Of a stretch of 27,500 nucleotides of DNA, positions 22,540 to 27,500 are shown piece by piece; positions within the stretch are counted from its first letter, which is position 1; each line of letters starts with the position of its first letter. Below the pieces are notes generated by a model. The model worked only from the letters and a program-made list of their open reading frames with translations. It searched no databases and was not told the DNA's origin. A program made the translations under genes and the position numbers. This stretch comes from Ceraceosorus guamensis (lineage: Eukaryota > Basidiomycota > Exobasidiomycetes > Ceraceosorales > Ceraceosoraceae): assembly GCF_003144195.1 (NCBI RefSeq), contig NW_020290146.1:1-27500 (forward strand), written 5' to 3'.

Positions 22540-23381
22540 ATGACGAAGGGTACCACCTCGTTTGGTAAGCGCCAGTGCGTATCAAGTCCGACTTGAGGAT
22601 GAATCATCGTGGTGCAGAATGGATGCGAAGGGGTTGCGAGGGAGACGGTGGTGCAGAAAAGTGGGAACGTCGAGCAAGATCGATCTAAGCGCGCTCAGCG
22701 GTGGCGTATGGGAGCGGGGCGATGCTGGTCACGAGAGGTGGCAGCACACGAATGAGCAATACAGGAAACTGGCGCAAGGCGGCACTGTTGGAGGACAAGA
22801 GCGCTGCTGCAACGCAAATTGGTGTACTGTGTCTCGGAGAGGGTAGCGGGAGGGTCGACTACGTCGCAAGCGCAGGATGGCGGGCGGTTGGCCCTGCTCA
22901 TGATTTTGTGCGTCGGAGACGTCAACTGACGCTGGCATTCTACGCCCTTGCTTCTCATCAGCACCAAGACGCACACTCTGTGCCGTCGTTGCAATCGCCG
23001 CGCATTCCACAAGCAGCACAAGAGTGAGTGAGAGTGACTGAGACGCAGGCGCCCGAACCATAGTTGCACGGACGCTGAACCAAGTGCACTTTGTTTGCCT
23101 ACAGCCTGCGCATCATGCGGCTACCCTGCTGCCAAGATTCGTTCTTACGAGTGGGGACAGAAGGCTAAGCGCAGAAAGAGTGCGTACTCTTGGTGTTCGG
23201 ATGATGCGTCCTGTGTTGCTGACATCCTTCACGTACGCCCGTCTTTGTCTCGCTTCCCCCAGCCACCGGAACTGGCCGCATGCGCTACCTGTCCACCGTT
23301 CCTCGTCGCGCAAAGAACGGATTCCAGACTGGTGTGGCCAAGAGGCAAAAGAAGCCCTCTGCTGCTGCCGCCTCCGCTTGA
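22540..23381 (+). CDS. RPL37: 60S ribosomal protein eL37 (RPL37), zinc-binding
   Basis: Four coding exons: 22540-22574, 22962-23023, 23105-23179 and 23263-23381, giving 96 aa (human 97). The protein reads MTKGTTSFGKRHTKTHTLCR at the start. Its C4 zinc site is C19, C22, C34 and C37, at the same numbers as in human eL37. CASCGYPAAKIRSYEWGQKA and then TTGTGRMRYL follow, with a Lys/Ala-rich end. The first donor must be the GTGCGT at 22575. The earlier-looking GTAAGC at 22565 lies inside the conserved GKRH codons and using it would break the family sequence. Introns are 387, 81 and 83 nt; the 387-nt first intron is the longest in the window. Confidence 0.95.
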
Positions 23382-23475
23382 GGTCGCGTCACCAAAAGCA
23401 ACGAAAGATCGGTCGGTTCGAACGTATACGCTACATGCCATTCACCAACCCCCCATGCATCTGCGACGTGACTAG

Positions 23476-23493
23476 ATCACACGAATGTGTGAT
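23476..23493. repeat. 7-bp hairpin in the RPL37 3' region
   Basis: ATCACAC (23476-23482) and GTGTGAT (23487-23493) are perfectly complementary around a GAAT loop, about 95 bp after the RPL37 stop. It may be a 3' UTR structure. Confidence 0.5.
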
Positions 23494-23798
23494 TCTGCAA
23501 TACAAAACACCCCAAATCTCCCTCACTTTCGGCAAGTGGTGCGAGATTCACGTCGTTCGAGTATTGTGCTCGAGCAAGGAATCTTTGAACTACAGCTCTG
23601 TACTCTTCACCATCTCTGTTGTCTTTGTGGCAAATCGATCATGCGCTCAGCTACATGCCGGCTAGACGGTAGCGCGCGATGCCGATGCCACGCTGACTTG
23701 CTAGCCAGATTCGTGCTGACCGTCTACCACATTCTGGACGCCTGCAAGGCCTCGCACCATCGAGTTCGTCAGCAGCGTTTGCTTGCGGTCGGTCTGGC

Positions 23799-23830
23799 TG
23801 TGGAGAGTGTGAGTTGTGGAGAGTGTGATA
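23799..23830. repeat. Two tandem 16-mers, TGTGGAGAGTGTGA type
   Basis: Units at 23799-23814 and 23815-23830 share their first 14 bases and differ at the last two. It appears to be a recent local duplication. Confidence 0.75.
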
Positions 23831-24264
23831 GCTTGCCCTGATCGCCATGCAGACGCAGATGATGTCCTCCCTCGTCGCCATCACCTCGACTGATCAGTCA
23901 CGGGTGCTGGTAAGCGAAGAGCAAGCATCAGCGCCTTCGACTCATCAGACTCAAGACTCAAAACTCGGAATTCCATCCACGTGATCGCTTGGCAAACATC
24001 TTGGGTCAAGAGCTGAGTCAGAAGAAGAAGAGAGAGTCAAATTTGTCTCGAGTCGCAGCTATTGCATGGGGCTGCGCTGCTTGCTGCTAAGTCTTTGAGT
24101 GACCGTCTCACCCGCCCAGCAGTCGTGAGTCATCCAGTCGTCTGCACCTTTGTTGACAGATCAAGTGGCCACGAGCCTGCTGGGTGCCTGCTGCCACCGT
24201 ATGACCTGCAAAAGATCTCTCTAGCTGTTGTGGTGCTGCGCGCTTCGAACGCGGACTTGAGCGG

Positions 24265-24304
24265 TGCATGCATGCCTGAGCGCATGCACGCAAGCATGCA
24301 TGCA
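24265..24304. repeat. 11-bp perfect inverted repeat of GCATGC type
   Basis: TGCATGCATGC (24265-24275) pairs perfectly with GCATGCATGCA (24294-24304) over an 18-base spacer that itself contains GCATGC. Each arm is also nearly self-complementary, so alternative foldings are possible. Confidence 0.65.
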
Positions 24305-25080
24305 TGACTGATATTGATTTGGCGCGGCGCCCGCCTCTCGTCTCTCTTCATTCTGTTCTGCCTCGCTACAGTACGCCGGCACAGGTGATTGCGGCTTTGG
24401 CGCTGCACATGCCGACCTCGCAGCGGAGTGCAGGAGCCAAGCCTGATGTCTGCACCGCACCGCAGTGCAGCAGCGCACCACAGCAGCAGCAGCAGCGACA
24501 CGCGCCATTACGCCCATGTGATGACGATCGAGATGCGGCGGCCCCTCTCTCTCTCCTCATCTCAGCAGCATCCATCGAGAGCGCGCGTACAGGAGCAGCT
24601 CGATCGACCGTCAGCAGTCAGCACAGTCAGAGTCACGAGTGGGCTCCGCGTTTTGCAGGCGCGCGCGCGCGCATACGCCGAGCGCGGGTGCATGGCCGGG
24701 GGGGCAGCTTCTCTCTCGTGTCTCCCTCGTCTCGAGATCTCTGTGCTTGCTGGGTGCGCGGGCTGTATAGAACATCGCCTCACTGCTCTGGCTGGCGCTC
24801 TCGACGTGCACATTCATTGCCTCCATCACTTTCGCAACGCTCACTCGTCTCCAGTCCATCCCAATTCAATTCCCATTCTCAAGTCTCCCAGAAGAAACTT
24901 TTCCACGCTCGCTCTCACTTGCGACACTCTCTCATCGCTTCATCCAGCTGTCGTCTTACTGCACCAACGCGAAATCTCATCGTCGACCACAGGCTTGGTC
25001 TGACGCATACACTCGCCTAGCACACTCGACCCAGCAGCCTTTGCAATCACTCCTGCACCACCCTCTCTGACTGTAAAGAG

Positions 25081-26270
25081 ATGCGCTTCGCCAGAACCTT
25101 CTACCTCGCCACCTCTGCGGCGCTCTTGAGCGTCGCTCCGTTGAGCTCTGCACAGAGCACGACTTCGGCAGCTGCGACGCCTCAATCGTCTTACATTCCC
25201 ACCTCCGGAGCTTCTCCTCAATGCACGCAGTACATGTCCGATCTGAACAGCGACGACACGCTGGAGCAATGCATCGCTCCACTGTTGGAAGCGACCAACT
25301 TTTTCGCAAAGTCGACCAACGACACTGCCCCATCCAGCATGGAGCTGACTGGCAGTCTGGACAGGATCTGCTCCGCTTCTGCTTGCGATTCGGGCACCAT
25401 CAGAAAGAAGCTTTCGGACTTTTACAGCGCTTGCAGAGCAGAGGTGCAAGCTACTCAACAGCAAGTCCTCGAGGTGTACGACTTTTTGTACCTCATCAAC
25501 CCTTTCCGTCAAGCCGTCTGCACAAAGGACGACTCGCAAAAATACTGCTTGCTGTGAGTGTGGCCGCGCGCATACATTTGGGTGGGGTGAGGGGAGGTGA
25601 GGTGAGGTGAGGGGACCAGCTATGGGTTTTGTCTCCATGTCGCGGGAAAGCGGGAGCGAGTCCTGAACGCACGAGCGCTACGCCATCAGCCTGCTTGTCA
25701 TCTATCGACGCTAATCACCGACTCCCTCTGCCCCCACCCCGCAGCAACATCGCACCCACAGCGGCCAAGACGGCCACCACGAAGCGATCACTGGGCACTG
25801 ACGACCCCGAACTTTCGGGCGCTGCACGCCGGCACGACGCCGTTCAAGTAGCCGAGGAGATTGTTCGTCGGCAAACGACCGTGGCAGCAGATGACAACCT
25901 GGACCAAGGTGTGGGTGCGACGGCAGCGGCTGGCAGCGCGGACACCAACATCGCCTTCTTGTTTCTGCAGCCAGATGCGCAAAAGGATGTGCTGTGCTCC
26001 AGCTGCACCAAGAACATCCTTGCGGCCTACATCGAGTTTGAGACTTCCATCCCTTACGCCATCGGTCTCTCTCGCTCTAGCCAGCTAAAGGGTCAGTCGG
26101 ACTTGTACAAGTCGGCAAAGAAGACGTGCGGCAACGACTTTACCGTTTCCATCAACCAGATTGCAGGAACGACTGCTTTCTCCGAGGTCAGCGCCGCTGG
26201 CAAGATGTTGGCTACCTCTGCCGCCGCCGCCGTCGTCGCTCTGCTCGTCTCTGTCGCGCTGCTCTTCTGA
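25081..26270 (+). CDS. Secreted, probably GPI-anchored cysteine-patterned protein (DUF7729-like)
   Basis: Two exons, 25081-25553 and 25745-26270, joined across a 191-nt intron (GTGAGT donor, GCAG acceptor, codon L158 split), give 332 aa. Residues 1-24 form a signal peptide (MRFARTF, hydrophobic core, LSSAQ cleavage region). Ten cysteines follow, at 48, 64, 97, 102, 118, 147, 156, 242, 245 and 286. The N-terminal module ends with FYSACRAEVQATQQQVLEVY and an INPFRQAVC stretch. The second has CSSCTKNILAAYIEFE. A sequon NDT is at 80-82. The linker (159-208) carries dibasic KR (171-172), RR (186-187) and RR (199-200), which are possible Kex2 sites. The C-terminus is a small-residue stretch then a hydrophobic tail ending LLVSVALLF, typical of GPI attachment. 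The layout resembles fungal DUF7729-type cell-surface proteins; that name is from memory and uncertain, and function is unknown. Confidence 0.8.
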
Positions 26271-27500
26271 ATGGGGCTCTAGACCGCGTGCGCACCGCTT
26301 CTTGCTCGTGATACCAAGAGCAGGTCTCGAATTTACCGTCAAGATCGGTGCGCATCGCTCACATCGGCGCAACTACGCGCGTCGCCCTCGGCCCAGCCAC
26401 TTCATCCTTCCACGCCCGCCTCCTTTCCGTCACGAAGACCCGGGATCATTTCACGTCAAGACTGCGATGTTGTTCACTTTTGATTTGCTACTTCTTTTTC
26501 ATTCTCCCTTCCCCCCCCTTCCTGTTGCGAACGCACACCTCCAATCTGACTCTTTTTTCCGTCTCTCTCTCTCTCTCTCTTATCTCTTTGCGTGTCGTGT
26601 TGACTTCGGAGCGGCTGCGGCGATTGCCTTGCCTTGTCGTTGCCTATTCCCGCATGCGCATAGGCGTGCTGCCCCCCCCCCACGCCTCGCGCTCCCTCCC
26701 TCTTTTTGCACGCCCGCGCCTCATCCTGACAAAGGAATTGCAATCTTTGATTCGTGTAACTCGACCGTGCCTGATCGAGCTTCCCCCATTGCGTTGGGAT
26801 GCGCTCGCTCCTGAGACGGTATGCGCCCATGCACGGCGATCGAGGTGCTGGGGGCGCATTCTCGATTGTGATTGTGCAATTCCCCGCCCGCTGTTGTGGG
26901 GCGATACGATACGATGTGGGGGCGGGGGGGGAGAGAAATGCGAATCGTGGATGGAAGCCTTTGTGGATCGAGCGTGCGCACGGTTCGAAAGCGTACCTCT
27001 CCTGCACAAGGTTCGATCCCGCTTCGGCCGTGCGCACTTGCCACTTTCTTTGCAGAGCTCATTCTGATTGGGAAGGGGGGGGAGTGTTGAGATTGCGGAT
27101 GCTCCGACCGGGGCAACCTGGGTGGAAATTTTTTTTTTTTCTCTTTTTGTTTTTGCTAGATGAAGTGGAGTGAGAAGCGATGCGACGAGTACAGTATGCG
27201 ATGAAGTGTGACGATGTAGGTCTCGAATGCGGCGAGGTTGTGATGGTGGTGGTGCGGAAGCAGCGGCGGTGATGGTGGTGCGAGCGCATGAGTCACGAAT
27301 GATGAAGCGGGAACGGGCTCGTAGAAAATGCTGCGACAAAGCGTGGGAAGGGGGAAAAGAAGGGAGGTGGGAGGGGAAAACGCAACCTAAGGCAAAAGGG
27401 AAACGCGAGGGGGCGCGTCCATGGCAAGGGCCAAGGGCTAGAAGTCGCAAGTCTCTCCGAAGCGCTCGAGATGCTATTTGGGGACACCGCATCGGGGGGG
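26271..27500. other. Gene-free right end, simple-sequence rich
   Basis: After the GPI-protein stop the 1230 bp show C-runs, a (TC)n tract (26562-26580), G-runs, a T-run near 27128-27140 and GGT/GTG-rich text near 27240-27280. A 10-bp inverted repeat lies at 26974-27037. Open frames on both strands follow these biased stretches and have no protein-like text. A promoter for a gene beyond the right edge is possible. Confidence 0.5.
26562..26580. repeat. (TC)n microsatellite
   Basis: About nine TC units in a pyrimidine-rich stretch downstream of the GPI-protein gene. Confidence 0.85.

Larger units (their letters stand above)
23382..25080. other. Long spacer between RPL37 and the GPI-protein gene
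   Basis: No convincing gene lies in these 1699 bp. Visible items are a hairpin just past RPL37 (23476-23493), a 16-bp tandem pair (23799-23830), GACTCA-type repeats around 23938-23970 and a CACGTG at 23978-23983. There are also TGAGTCA words near 24013 and 24125, an 11-bp inverted repeat of GCATGC type (24265-24304), an alternating CG tract (24659-24676) and a TATA-like CTGTATAG near 24763. The long frame at 24304-25020 is simple-sequence text and is not called. Confidence 0.5.

Noticed and set aside
22565-22570. GTAAGC as the RPL37 first donor
   Set aside because: It overlaps the conserved GKRH codons. Using GTGCGT at 22575 keeps FGKRHTKTHTLC, as in the family.
24232-24255. tRNA T-loop-like TTCGAAC text, and GGTTCGA words near 26982 and 27010
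   Set aside because: No matching acceptor stem, D-arm or anticodon arm at the right distances. The 24240 word forms only a short CG stem.
24304-25020. 238-codon open frame on + strand before the GPI-protein gene
   Set aside because: The text is Ser/Arg/His/Gln-rich simple sequence with no family-like motif. It overlaps promoter features and has opposing open frames of similar quality.
26644-27492. 282-codon open frame on - strand at the right end
   Set aside because: Composition follows the GC-rich and homopolymer tracts (Pro/Arg/Ser-rich) and no domain is visible. Open length is expected in GC-rich DNA.

Overview
This window is nuclear DNA from a GC-rich basidiomycete fungus. A smut-lineage (Ustilaginomycotina/Exobasidiomycetes-like) source is my inference. 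It rests on the gene content, the short introns (mostly 60-150 nt) with GTGAG donors and CTGAC/CTGAT-like branch sites, and frequent CACGTG and TCACGA-type motifs in the spacers. I see no bacterial, viral, transposon, CRISPR, rRNA or tRNA sequence.

Nine protein-coding genes can be modelled by joining exons so that family-conserved residues continue across each junction. Left to right they are: RRP12 (+, 562-5003, 1427 aa, 3 exons), pre-40S/pre-60S ribosome maturation and export; TRAPPC5/TRS31 (+, 5352-6648, 322 aa, 5 exons), a TRAPP tethering subunit; an orphan seven-helix membrane protein (-, 6741-8144, 447 aa, 2 exons); MCM5 (+, 9622-12229, 739 aa, 5 exons), replicative helicase subunit; RPT2/PSMC1 (+, 13016-14865, 440 aa, 7 exons), 26S proteasome ATPase; XRN1 (+, 15667-20054, 1424 aa, 2 exons), cytoplasmic 5'-3' exoribonuclease; RPL30/eL30 (-, 20799-21588, 111 aa, 3 exons); RPL37/eL37 (+, 22540-23381, 96 aa, 4 coding exons); and a secreted, probably GPI-anchored cysteine-patterned protein (+, 25081-26270, 332 aa, 2 exons). 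The last 1.2 kb holds no gene I can support.

Most genes are conserved informational or housekeeping functions: ribosome assembly, two large-subunit ribosomal proteins, mRNA decay, replication and protein degradation. The two ribosomal protein genes are divergent and share a 951-bp spacer. Spacers carry recognisable regulatory words: three ACGCGT (MCB) boxes within 27 bp plus a fourth next to the ATG of MCM5, an RRPE-like AAAAATTTT upstream of RRP12, and CACGTG in the spacer upstream of nearly every gene. By eye all eleven CACGTG copies I found are non-coding.

I did not find a new multi-gene system. The points most worth a second look are: (1) the MCB cluster at MCM5; (2) the 14-nt terminal exon of RPT2, which encodes the gate-opening tail and is preceded by a stop-free 72-nt intron; (3) the strictly alternating purine-pyrimidine tract upstream of XRN1; (4) the CACGTG distribution; and (5) the two lineage-type orphan proteins, the 7TM protein and the GPI protein with a linker rich in dibasic sites.
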